Source: Paramecium tetraurelia (lineage: Eukaryota; Ciliophora; Oligohymenophorea; Peniculida; Parameciidae). Taken from it: a stretch of DNA of 64,000 nt. Below the pieces are notes generated by a model. The model made no database searches. It saw nothing but the letters and a program-made list of their open reading frames with translations, and was not told the origin of the DNA. A program made the position numbers and the translations under genes. This document shows, piece after piece, positions 23,899-36,400 of the stretch (positions are counted from its first letter, which is position 1; each line of letters begins with the position of its first letter). The stretch spans positions 177,200 to 241,199 of the forward strand of contig NW_001799007.1 of the NCBI RefSeq assembly GCF_000165425.1, written 5' to 3'.

Positions 23899-24217
23899 AT
23901 GAACTTAAAATTATGTTTGGTTTTATTGATTATTTTAATGTTTTCTTGGCTTTTCTTCCGGTGACAATTAATCGATTGTTTATTGTTTGGTAAAATCTAC
24001 TTATTCTTGGCATGGTGAATAAAAAAACAATTTGTATACAGTATTGCATTCACTTTCAATTGATGAAAGTAGTGAAACCGATATCATAAAACAATCATAA
24101 CGTAATCAACTACAAAAAGGAAGTAAATACTATGACAATAGTAAAACTACCATTATTTTAGGACCACAGACATAGTATCTAAGAATTATAAACAGTGGAG
24201 TAAAAATGTTTCATTGA
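23899..24217 (+). pseudogene. Remnant of a secreted-protein gene (signal peptide plus body, one frameshift)
   Basis: The ATG at 23,899 begins MNLKLCLVLLIILMFSW, an excellent signal peptide, but that frame ends at TGA a few codons later. The +1 frame then reads as coherent protein (SSGDNQSIVYCLVKSTYSW... ending INSGVKMFH) up to TGA at 24,215, using TAA as Gln. No GT..AG segment joins the two. This looks like the 5' end of a secreted protein gene with a one-base lesion. The family is not recognised. Confidence 0.5.
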
Positions 24218-25798
24218 GAAAACCAGCATGGATCTTTATCTATATTGATATATATTTGTTAAGACAAAAATGACTTATAATTTATCAAGTCCTAGCTTTC
24301 TTGATCCTTTTAGCTAATGCACATTTAAATTTTAAAAGATTTCTATAAGAAAGTTCATCATTTGAAGTTTCAATGACTAAAAAGCTTAGTCGTTATTGAT
24401 AAATTTCTGTCCTCTTAACAGTTTGTGCTTCTTCACATATATCTGTTTTATCACTCCATATTGTAACTGACTCGTCATTGTAGCAATTTTAATTCATTTG
24501 TTTGGTTAATTGGCAAAAAGGTCTGAGTATAGGAAAACTTTATTAAATAAATAAATAAATAGAGGCTTGAAAACTAAAACTATTTAAAACCAAAAAGTGA
24601 TTGATAAAATTGAAGAAAATCTACTTGTCTTCGAAGCTACTTTAAAAATTTGCTCACAATAAAACAAACAACAAAACTCACTAAAACGGATTTTATTGTG
24701 TTTAAGAATGTGCCAATAATAGTACTTATTAAAGGAAATTTATAAAATAAGCATATAATTAAAGATACAAAAGACATGTGAGAATAAATATTATTTTGAT
24801 TTAATCTTTATTAATTTCTCTGTTTGAGTAAATAAGACAATTGGCATCGTTGAGCACTTGGCAAACTACATAATAATTAATATCAAAATTAGTATCATTA
24901 CATAAATATAAGAAATTAGAAATTGGGTCTTTTGCTATTATATCCATTAAGTATTCTAAACCAAATTCGCTTTAAATCAGATATTGAAGTATCAAAAATA
25001 CATATCTATATTTAAGTAAAATTAGTGTTACGATACCAACTAACTTTAAAGTATAGTGACTTAATCTTCCAACCTCAGTAAACTAGAGTTTACTATTTCT
25101 TCCCTTGTTTGGTTTACTGAACTCATATAAAATGAATTTCATAGCAATCCAACCCTCCTTAAAATCTATTATTCTTTGATCAATTATTTTTATATTTATA
25201 CAATTTTTCTCACCCAAAATTCATGCTATCCTCATTCTCCCTATTATAGTAGAACAGTGAAAAGATAGAATGCTTATCTATAAATAGTATATTATTAAGA
25301 TAGTTTTATTTTGCTTGATATAATTTTTTTTCAAAAAAAATTAATTATAATAGGTGACTCGCGCATTAAGAAAAAGTCTCTGATTTCAAAGGTTTTTTAT
25401 TACAGAGGAGAATAGTGGTTTTTCCCCACAAATATTTAATATCCATCTGTTATAAAAATTAAATATCCAATTTATCTTTGTATATCTGCATATATCATAA
25501 TTGTGTGGCTATTAAAATTTTTCAATTTTTAAGATTTATTAATATACTCAAAAGAGTATTTCCAATAAACTAAAATATTTACCATCTAATGAATAAAATC
25601 TTCATTTTTTAACAGAGATTTGTTCGTTAGTGTAAGATCACATTATGAAGGACTTTTCAAATTTAAGCAATTATTAATCTTACCATTATAGATCTAATCT
25701 CAAATGCTCTTTTACTAATATTTGTTATTCGCAATTTAATTTCATATACTTAACAAATTGTGTTAATGATTACATAAAAATAGAAATATTAATTATTA
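24218..25798. other. AT-rich interval, possible further gene debris
   Basis: About 1.6 kb with short protein-like patches (for example after the ATG near 24,270) but no frame that can be followed. It could be the decayed remainder of the secreted-protein gene. Confidence 0.4.
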
Positions 25799-26455
25799 TC
25801 ATTACAATTCCATCTGTGGATCTTCATTGGTCTACCAGCCTGTTAGATCAGCCATAGACTAGAAATGAGTGATGATTAGATTGTTTTAATTGATTTGAGC
25901 TTATTTTTAATCGATAAAGCTTGTTAATAACTGTTTTCTCTTTATTCTTGCAAAAGGGTACCAAGATTTAGTTTCTTTTGGAGGATACTATACTTGTCCA
26001 CCCTTTTTTAAATAATGTTAATGCTTTATCTTGTTTTGAGGATTATCCAAATGTAAACAGGTCCTCTTAAACTTCGGACTTTCAAGAGTGGAATGCTTAT
26101 TGCTCGAGGTGATTCTATGAGAATGGATAACAACTGGTTAACATAATTAACTCATGAGAATTTTGTTGTCTTGTAACTGTATAATCAATTGCTAAGGCTC
26201 CTTTGTAGCTTCTTACCCTAACTATTTAACCTACTTACGATTCTTCGTGATTGGTTTTGCGACATCGGCTTTGGAGTTTAAGTTGGATTCATCTATCTAT
26301 CTTGTATCATTCTAATATTTGATCTCATTTGTTTGTTGAGCATGGTTTCCATATAAATACAATCCACCGACGAGCTAGCCTTGTATTTCTTCATAAAAAT
26401 ATAAAATGATATTAATGATATAATTTATTATACACAAAAAATAGACATAAACCAT
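25799..26455 (-). CDS. Uncertain 218-residue ORF with hydrophobic N-terminus
   Basis: From the ATG at 26,455 to TGA at 25,799 the minus strand has no TGA for 219 codons, unusual in such AT-rich sequence, and local GC is higher than in the flanks. The N-terminus MVYVYFLCIINYIINIILYF is hydrophobic and could be a signal anchor. The rest is Lys/Gln/Asn/His-rich without a recognised domain. Gln codons are mostly TAA/TAG/CAA, as in real genes here. A second, overlapping minus-strand frame beginning MKKYKASSSVD is also open for about 70 codons, so the true start and structure are unclear. It may be a pseudogene. Confidence 0.35.
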
Positions 26456-26792
26456 ATACTCAGTGAAAGAAATAATCTAAATTCATTTCATCCCTTTATT
26501 ATATCGTTATTAATAAGCTACTTAAAATATCAATTATTTGATTTACTGCTTTATTGAAGGATAATTAAGTGTTATAATATTATATTTTGCTCTATCTATA
26601 TAGGATTATTTATCATTTTATTCTCTGCTAGGGTTTAGAATGATCTTATTTTTTGAATATTATATTTTACAAGATAAAATATTTATTTTACTGGGAATTA
26701 TCAAACTTTATATTTTTATGAATTATGTATTAAATTTACTGCTTTTTGAAGTCAGCATATTAATGTTGAAATTGTATCAAATTATATATATA
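26456..26792. other. AT-rich intergenic spacer
   Basis: About 340 bp upstream of the uncertain ORF and just beyond the stop of the WD40 gene. No gene seen; the plus-strand open frame here is the shadow of low-complexity AT sequence. Confidence 0.45.
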
Positions 26793-29770
26793 TCAAGAAA
26801 ATTTGGATTTGTGATGTCCTTTAATTAATTTGGTTTTGAAAGCATTTTTGCTTGAATATACACCTGATGATAGTTATTATTGTTTGAATTCTTGAAGATC
26901 AGTTAGAATATTGTAATTGTCTTCTTCTTCTTCATCATAGTCTTATTATTAGAACACGTCCTTATATTCTGAGTCATCATACTTTTTGAGATCCTAATCA
27001 TTCTAATTTTGTTGATTCTAGTATGAGAACTACTTTTGTTTGAATTGTTCGTATGCCTTCAAAGCATTCTTTGCTCTACCCAAAGCCTTTTCCTTTTTGT
27101 CTTCTTTTTCTGCTTAAATTTATTGTTTTTACTAATCCTTTTGTTATTTACTCCCATACAATCGATCCAGTAATTGTTGCTTAGATGAACTGATTTGTCC
27201 ATCACTTTTCTCAACTTTGGTTGGGATAATCGTATCTTTTAATTCCTCCAATAATTCATTGGCTTCCTATTCTGCGGCTTCAGCTCTAGACTTTTCATCT
27301 ATTCTGTAACCCCAATTAGCATCATGGCCCAAAATTAATGCACCTATTTTTGAGATCTATCCATTTTTAAATGCCCACAAATAACAACAACAATCAAATG
27401 AGGATGTTGCAAAATGCGACCCATCTTTGCAAACCTCTATGAATGTAATACCATCTTAATGGGCTTTTCTTTAATACCCGACTTCCTTAATGTCTCCTAT
27501 AACAAATATCTATTTAAATTTCATAATTAAATACTTAAGCAATATCTTCTTATCCATAGTCCATGGCTGTTACAAATGTGTCAGCATCATTGTTCTTTCT
27601 CGTCTTTATCTTTTACTCTACTTAATGAAGATCCACCTTATCCAAGACTTGTTTAATATTCCAGATCTTTAGATTACCTAACTCATCGCCCAAATATAGT
27701 AAATCATCATGGTAATTTATTGAAGTCACAGGAAACTATCGATATATATTCATAATTTACTGTTTCTTCCTAATTAGTCAAAGAGATGGCTTTATAGGTC
27801 TTTTACAATAGTAACTTAGATTTGAATTTGCTTTCCAAGACTCCTATGAAGTATACATTCCCAATAGAATCAACACTCACGATACAATTATGGGTATCCA
27901 AAAACATCACTTTTTTCAACTCATATTGGCCTTTCCAAACTAACTCTTGTCTATAAGAAACCAAATCTATAATAAAGATGGCTCCATCATCAGCACAACT
28001 GACTAAGTGTTCGCTGTCCTATTTTACATGAAGTGAATTGACACTTAGATGATGTTACTTCATCTTGTATCTACAAGATTTGTGAGCATCTTGAGAATCT
28101 TCATCATGGATATTAACAGTATCCTCTCTACTGCAACTAATGACTCTCCTATTGGTGTCATTACTCCAATGAGCTAAGTCAGTAATCATTTTATGATGTC
28201 TTTCAAATTTCTTCATTTTTGCACCATTTTTGATATTTACTGTAAATATTCTGCCTTCTGCATCTCCGATAAACAACTTCCTTTATCTTGCATCAATAAT
28301 CATTGTAGTTAATTCAGCAACACTCAATTCTCTATAAACCTATTACAGTTTTCCAGTTCTGGCATCCCAAGTCTTAACACTATCCGGATGAAGAGTGATG
28401 AAGCAAGTTAATGTTTAATTATATAAAACCTTGAGACACATTTTCTCATCAGTCAACATCTAATCTTTAGGCTCATCGTATTCATAGAAAAACATCTTTC
28501 TTGCTCCAACCACAATTTGTTTCTTTGGATATGTTAATGTAAATGCTTGGATTTCATCAGCAGGAACATTGAAGGTTTATATTTGAAGAAAGTTTCTGAC
28601 ATCCCACACTTTAACCATTCCTGATATGTCTGCTGTCACTACTTAAGAAGTCCTGGGCAAACATTTAACTCCAACTAAGGGATGGTTGTGTCCTCTCAGT
28701 AAGAAAATCTTTTCTTTTACGTAAGTATTCCACACAAATGCTTCATGATCTAATCCAGCACTTATCAAACATTAATTCATTGGACTCCAATCACTCCAAT
28801 CTAAACTATACACTCCTTTTTCGTGGCCTCTTAACTCTTTCTTAGGCTGATGAGTAGCACTGTCCCACAAACAAATATTGCCATCTAAACCTCCAGTCAC
28901 TAGAGTGTTTTACTGATCTATTGCCAGTATGTCGCCAATTGGAGATGAATGTCCATACTGTTATGAGTCTCTTTTGATGAATGGGTTCCAACCTGATAAT
29001 GTTCCTCTTTCCTTTAAATCATATGTATCATAGATGTGAATTATAGAATCCGAACCTCCTGTGTATAGAAAATTAGATTGTGATGAACTCCATCTTGCAT
29101 ATCTCATGCACAATTATATTTCTGGGACGGAGAGAATTTACTTTAAGTTAAAACTACTTGAGTCCCAGAAATTGATTGTCAAATCATTGCTGCTGCTCGC
29201 AATTAAATTTTGATCAGGAATAAATTCTGCTGACAACACATATCCCTTGTGGGCATTTACATTCCAAATCAATTCACTTGTGTTGGAGTTATAGACCTTA
29301 AACTTTGGGGACTCCTTCTCTAACACTAAAAGCATCTTCAACCTGTCAAAAAAATACACTCTATCTATCACAGTCTCATGCTTCTGCTCATCCTTTATGT
29401 TTTCAGCTGGGTGGTAACTCTTTATTACGTCCTTAAATGATCTATCGTTTCTCAATAATCCTAATTCAATTATGTGATTGCTAAATTCAACCCACTCCAT
29501 TGTACCGTCACCATTCACATCTATTTCCTTAAACAATTCAATCAAGGCCAATGTAATTTTCTTTGTCTCCTCTTTTGAATCCTTATTGTAATCCAAATGC
29601 TCTAACATGACTTTCAGAAACTGTTAGATTGTCAATCCCTAACCTTTTGAATTTTTGTCCGGAAAGCACCTTTCTATTACTGCCATTTTCTTCTTATGTA
29701 ATTTCTCCATAATGTCTATCTCCTTTTTTTCATAATCTTAATCATATTCCTCATAATCTTGGTTTTTCAT
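26793..29770 (-). CDS. EF-hand and WD40-repeat protein, WDR49/WDR64-like
   Basis: Start at 29,770: [19 protein letters not shown], followed by a helical segment and an EF-hand with the loop [13 protein letters not shown] (about residues 95-107), so Ca2+ binding is likely. From about residue 170 onward come many WD40-type repeats (for example [40 protein letters not shown]), enough for two beta-propellers. The C-terminus is Lys/Gln-rich coiled coil with an acidic stretch ([10 protein letters not shown]) and ends KGHHKSKFS. Several introns of about 25 nt interrupt the gene; I checked the two ends but not every junction. The EF-hand plus WD40 layout is that of WDR49/WDR64-type proteins, which in animals are linked to cilia and sperm. 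Role in ciliary or cortical calcium response is inference. Confidence 0.78.
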
Positions 29771-29898
29771 TATTTTTTATACAAATATTAACAACAATAA
29801 ATTAATTATAAACACATATTGAATTTTGAAACAACCATATACATCTGATTCCTTAATTAAATATTACTAATATCACAATCATATCGATCGTAGTTTGG

Positions 29899-30144
29899 AT
29901 GAGGAAACACTTAATTACATTCAATCCTCATAGTAGTTGATAGAATTAAGAAAATGACTGTCATATTTTTCACTTCGAGCCATTTATCTCTGATACATTC
30001 AGACACAACTAATACCCTTAAAAGCATTCTCTCTAAAGTCACAGAGAAAACAGAAAACTTCCAAAAGCTATTAAGATCTAATAAGACAAATTTATACATT
30101 ATATCTATAATCTGACAATTAATGAATTAAGTGTAAGAAGATGA
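29899..30144 (+). CDS. Possible small protein gene
   Basis: ATG at 29,899 begins MRKHLITFNPH. Removing an 18-nt GTAGTT...TTAAG segment, which contains the TGA, lets the frame continue to TGA at 30,142, giving about 75 residues with a basic, His/Gln-rich C-terminal half (HFEPFISDTFRHN..., ending NELSVRR). An 18-nt intron would be at the extreme low end of the Paramecium range. A minus-strand open frame overlaps it. Weak evidence; listed because the Gln codons behave as in real genes. Confidence 0.3.
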
Positions 30145-30482
30145 AAATCAAAAAATCTGGATTTTAATTTGATCTATAACTGTATTACTAAAGATATATG
30201 AATATTTAATCACCTTAATAAAGCGTGTAATGATACTATTCTAAATATCATATTTGCATTTAAATTAAATTTTACTGTCCTGATTGCTTTTCATATATTT
30301 TAGATGTACGATCTAATAAATTGCAATTAAACTCACTTCTAAAAGAATCATTACTAGGATAATAAAAAATAATGAAAGATCCCTAACAAAGGTAATATTT
30401 CTCAACTGTCAATTGAATCTTCTTAGAATTAAATCTTAATATCATATGGACAAAATATTTAAAAAATATTAAATAAAATAGT
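30145..30482. other. AT-rich intergenic spacer
   Basis: About 340 bp between a doubtful plus-strand gene and the 3' end of the giant surface-protein gene. Nothing recognised. Confidence 0.5.
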
Positions 30483-33400
30483 TCAGCCTGATGATTAATG
30501 AAAACTGGATTTCAGACTATCTTATGGAATGTAATGTAAGGGAAATTCTGGATAAATCTTTTGAAACCTGGCTTAGGGTACTTCCAATTTAAAATCAATT
30601 TTATCAGAGGGATCCATTGATGGACTGTTAATAGAATTAATTCCTAATTTTTATTCATGTTTTTCTTATTAGTCATCATGGCTATCTAACAAATCAGTTC
30701 TGATTCTGCCTGGGATTTCTAAATTATTCATCCTAGAAAATATAAAATATTGATTACCGTTTAAATTCTAATATCTTTTTAGCTTAGCATATGAGATGCA
30801 CTCTTAGTTTACCATACCTCTCTCTGATCCTATCCTATTTTTTCTTTTTGCTCTCAAATAACTCATTCAGAAATGGATACCTACTGATCGCTTTTGGAAA
30901 ATGACTCTTGATAAAGTCCTTGACATAATCAATTTGATCATGCAATTTTTAAAAATAGGCAAATAATATTTTAACGAGTATCTCAGCTATGAATAATGCA
31001 TTCAGGATTCCAATAATCACGTAAAATGGCCAAACAATTTCTTATAGATTTGATTATTAGGCAGTGTAAATGGAACTGCCTAAAATAATTGAAACTGCAC
31101 AAGCAATGGTGGATTTGGTGTCTAAGTAATTGAGATCGCCTGACATGTAAGGTTTTTGAGCAGTAGTTAGAAAGCTATATCCAAAGAGGACTAAAAACAC
31201 AAGGGACGCTTTAATCGGGATGTGATCCTCATAATAAGCCAACACAATTATAATCAATTCCTTCTACAGGATTTTGATCGTCTCCCAATAATAAGCATGC
31301 AACTTGTATTCATTATAGAGGTAACCCCAGATTTATCTAACTTTCGTAAGATCCAAACGATGCAAATTCTTCCTAACTCCATACCACAAGTAAATGGGCA
31401 TAATGGCTCCAAAGAACAGCAACAAGGGAAAGCAAAAGCCCAACAACCATTTAAAATGCTGATATGTGTCATAGCGATAGGCCACATTCCCTTGAATCCA
31501 ATATTCGTCTGAAATTAGTCTATAGGATATTAAGGAGATCAATCCCCCTATCAAATTCGGCTACAAGTAGATGAACACATAGATGAGAGCTGTAGTGATA
31601 TAAGAGAACCTAAACTTTATGGAGTTAAACAGAATTGCTACTCCTCCCAAAGTAAAGAACACCGTTATATAGGAAGATGCCATCATCAGACTCCATACGA
31701 TCCTAAAGTATATGATCAAAATATCCGAAACGTTTATTAAAAAGCAATCTAGAGAGTATGCCATAGATTCAATAGGGTTGCCAGCACTATTAATGATTGA
31801 TGCCAGTCCTGAAGGCACTTACAGTTAGAATGTAGAAATAGTCGAAATGATTTATAGGTAGTTAGTGAATACCTTAATTAATATGGCTGTGGAAGCCTAT
31901 TTTATGACAACCGTGACTCCGAATGCTTTCAATCGAATTCCAATAATAAATTCTTCAATCATCTGGACTGTGCTGCTTACAGACATCAAAATTGAGACTA
32001 GGGTCCATATGCTGATGAAGAATATAGTTAACACATTTCCAAAGATTTCATCGCAACTACCACAGGAATACGAAGAACTTAGTGAGTAAGACCCATCTCC
32101 TCGAACATTGTACAAGTCGCATTACTCACACAAAGCACCTATGTGTCCAACTATGCAAGATTCATCTCCTGGTGACCATCCTCCCTCGCAATTCTCAGTC
32201 AGGTGATAACAGTATTCAATAGTTTGACTATAATAATATGCTCTCCAATAGCTTGATCTTAATTCAATCATTGAAGATTCTATTGATTTCATTTTTAAGT
32301 CATCCTTATAACTGCAACTCTGAGCACTCCATTGCACCTAGTACTGATTTTGTATGACATCACACAATGTGCAGCCTCCAGAGGTTGAATTTAAGAATTC
32401 TCCTAATTAGCAGTTGAAAGTCTTGATGTCTACTTACAAATTGTAGTTAGTTATGTAATTCTTAATTAAATAGGGAGGATTAGCATCGTATTCTGGAATT
32501 GAGATAATGTTGCACTAGATGTTCAATCTTAAGATGATTTCTTCTTCATACTTCGGATTGAAGTAGATGATTAAATCATCTAGATTGTAATCACCAGTGC
32601 TCTCATTAAATTTCACTTTACTGTAGGATAAACTTCCGACTAATCCTAGTGCTACCACTTCGCTTGTGATGTTGATTATTGTAGGAGTCAGAGTGCAGGT
32701 AGTCCCAGCTAATTTCTTCTCTTGAGTGTTATATTTGTTAAGAGCGATGATACGAAAGGTTAAATTATAAGGAATATACTAGGATTGATATTGATCAAAG
32801 AATTCATATGACTCTATCTGTCTGCCAGAGGGGAATGTTAAATATTTCACCTTTTCAGATGATCCCAAAATCTTATATGGAGTGACTACTATTTTCTCAA
32901 TGATTGTAGTTGAATTCTGGGTTACTTAAACTTTGGTTAAAAAGGTCTGACCTCCATCGACAGATATTGTCAGAGATCTTGGATTCTCAAAGACATCTGA
33001 GCCAAAGAGAGTTGAATTGTTATTTGATAAAAATACATCCAATTACATCGTTTTCTGCAGCTACTACTTATTCAAGTACAATCCTCCAGCAATTTTGGCC
33101 TCATTTTCAATTATTTCACTTTCAAATATTATCATTTAAGATTCATTAGAATAATAATAGATTGCACCTCCTATCTCTGCTTTATTTTTCTGAAACAAAC
33201 AATTATGAATTATTGTTTTTAGTTAAACAATGAACACTGATCCTCCATAGGTTGCATAGTTGTTTACAAACTTACTATGTATTATCCTAGCTTAATGATC
33301 TAATTTCTCTATCAAATTTATGTAATCATGTTTCTGGAGCTGCCTTCTTCTGTTCGTTGCTAATAGATCACTTCTCAGAAAAGATTAGTCATACTGCGAT

Positions 33401-36400
33401 ATCAATGAAAGACATCCTGTCTACCCACATTAACTATTTTAGATCTTGATTTTATTGAAAAGGATGTTTTCATTATCTAATTAATATATACCCTTAATCC
33501 TGAAGATACCATATTGACACGACATACATATGATGGAATCAAAATTCAATTCTTGAACCTCAAAACTATGAGATGAATTCAAGTTATCTATCTCGAATAA
33601 GCTGAAATTATAATTTGCAATTTTATAAACATCATTTTAATTACAAAGTTATTACAATTGCTAATAGAGAGAGGTATCATAATCATCTATAATCGGATTG
33701 TCCTTAGGGATACTTCCAGGACATGTTAACGATTAAATCTATTGAAATGTCGAAATAAAACAAAAAGAATCTGAATAATCAGTATACTGCTATACATTCT
33801 CCGCATTGATATTAATTAACAATATACTTCCACTAGCCTCTATTTATTATAAATAAATTATTACATTATCTTAAACTTAATCTTATCAAAGGAGAAAATA
33901 AGATTGTGGAATTCAAGATGAAAATATCTTTTAAAACAATACTAGTAGCAAACTCAAAATCCAACAAGAATTAAATGTGGGTTGAAACAAAGCTGCAATT
34001 CTCCATATAAACTGATCCATATTTGACTTTAATCATAGGATTGTTATTTCTAATCTCATCTATATCGTCAGTCGTTGGTGATTCTAAAAGAGATAAAAAT
34101 TTCATAAAGCCAGTTTTTGTCGCTACAAACTATATACCACCAAAACGAACTTCCGAATATATGCTCTACAAACTTGATAATATATATGAGAAGAAACCAT
34201 GTTGGATGGAAAAGCAATTTATTATGGTTAGATTTTGTAGATCAACATAGTTTTATTGTTATGAAGGTACGATATAGATGCCACCTCCTTGAATCCTGCT
34301 AAATGAGTTTTCTATCGTCGTTTAATATATTCGAAGCTTTAACTCTGACAATTAGGCATCGATATAGAGGCAGCCTCCTGTTGAAAATGAAGAACTTGAT
34401 AAGCTAGTTAATGTATTTTAAAATACTGAGTTCTAAATAGTGATAGCACCTGTAACTTAAGCATCTAAATAGAACCCACCTCCATATAATGAAAATGAAT
34501 TGTTGACTGATGTCTTATTTATTGAGATGATATTGGCTATTATCAAACCATTTCCACTTTTTGAATTGATTGGAAATACCTAGGTCAAACTCATTCCATC
34601 AATCTGTTCTTAGTTTTCAAATAGCAGTAGATTCTAGGCTAATGTCGAAAGTTACAATATGTTATTGTTAGAAAACTGATTTTTCTGGAATACAACATTG
34701 ATAGATTTTATGTATAAGATAGAATTTGTTGAGTTGGTGACGATATTGTTTTTGAACACTGAATTGGATATTTCAACATCACCCTGCTGTGATTAAAGCA
34801 ACAAGGTAGATGCAGATTGTCTTGATAAATCTTAAACATACTCATTTAAATGATTCTTAATAAATACTACACAGTTTATGCTTACTTTGCAGTTCTATTC
34901 TGAAAATAAAGATATAAGCGAAGTAGCAGTGTTTCTTTTTGTTATTATTAACATGTTTGAATAAAATTTACTATTGGTGATGCTGATGTATTCATTTTGT
35001 ATTTTCTCCATCAAATCATAAGCCTTAATAATTATAAAAGGGTTGTTAAAAGCTATCGAACTGGACAATTCTAAATTATTTATTGTGATGTTCTGATACA
35101 ATCCTATGTACAAGTAGAAATACATGTTCTCATAGGCATACTTGAGCATGCAATCAACGGATTAATGAAGGGTTTTGGAGTGATATAAAGTTGATTAAGT
35201 AAACTTGATCCTATTTAATGACAGACTCTAAGAGTTTAGGATCGTTATTTCTGGTAGACCATACCCTCTTTGAATTTCAACTTCCTCCAAAACACAAGTT
35301 TAACATTCTAGATAGATGATAGATTATTGATAGGATATATAAGTAGTCTTCACTTTTACTGTAATCACACTTTTTGATAATGTAAATTACTGTATTGAAA
35401 CAATTAGAGCAGATATCTTTTCTAATTAGATTATTTTTAAGATAGCCTGTTGATTATTGTAATTAACATTTTCAATTGTGCAATTAATAATTGACACTTT
35501 AGCAGCATTAATTAGTGCATTATATGATAATGAGTATTCGACGTCGTTACTGAATATTGTGCTGCTAGAAATACTAGTATTGTTTATATAGATATCCTGT
35601 AATTGAAAGATATTGCAACTGTAAAGGTAAGAGTTTGATGAAATAACGCTATCTGACATAGTTAGACCTTAAAGCTTAAACGATTGTGCCCCTTGAATAT
35701 TGAACAGCGATGATTTTTCTTTAATTGTTACAGCCTTGAGATCGATTTCTTTAATCAATACAGGACCAATGTCATAGTCCAGTTAGGTTTATGACTTCAT
35801 AAAATTCGAATTTTCAAATATTGTATTGGTCATGGTTATTGATTTCATCATTATATTAAAAGTAAGAAAACTCTATTTTGCTTCAAAGTAGAATAAATCT
35901 GTAGATGAAAAATACGAATTGATTACCTTCAAATCATAAACTGTTAAACTGTTTGGATTGAATTGAGATGTTGAAATGAATGAAAATATTTCTGAGTTTA
36001 TAACCTTTAGGTTGTCAATAATCAAATTATTGATACTCAAAGAATAACCTTATTGAGACAAAAAATAAAATGAGCGTATACTAGGGGTGGAATTAGTTGT
36101 AGTAAAAACACAGTCTTGAATAACTAAATTAAGATTCAGGGCTTTATTTTCTAAAATTATGGCAGATTCCATGAAACTCTGGATTTAGGAATTCATTGTG
36201 TCCAATTTGATATTTTGAAAAGTAATTGTAGTGAAGTTGCTCAATGTTAATGTTGATTCTAAAGTTATCGTTGTTGGATATAACTGTCCAATAAATTTGA
36301 TGTTAACAGATTGAACAGTAAAGACATTTTATTAAATTTTTGAAAAGAGTTAACCGCCTGATTGGATATTACAAATCTCTCCCGATTTCTAAATAATTGT

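Noticed and set aside
23055-25798. Internal eliminated sequences (germline IESs) as the cause of broken genes
   Set aside because: Breaks are single bases or in-frame stops, not TA-bounded insertions; intact genes across the window carry no such insertions.
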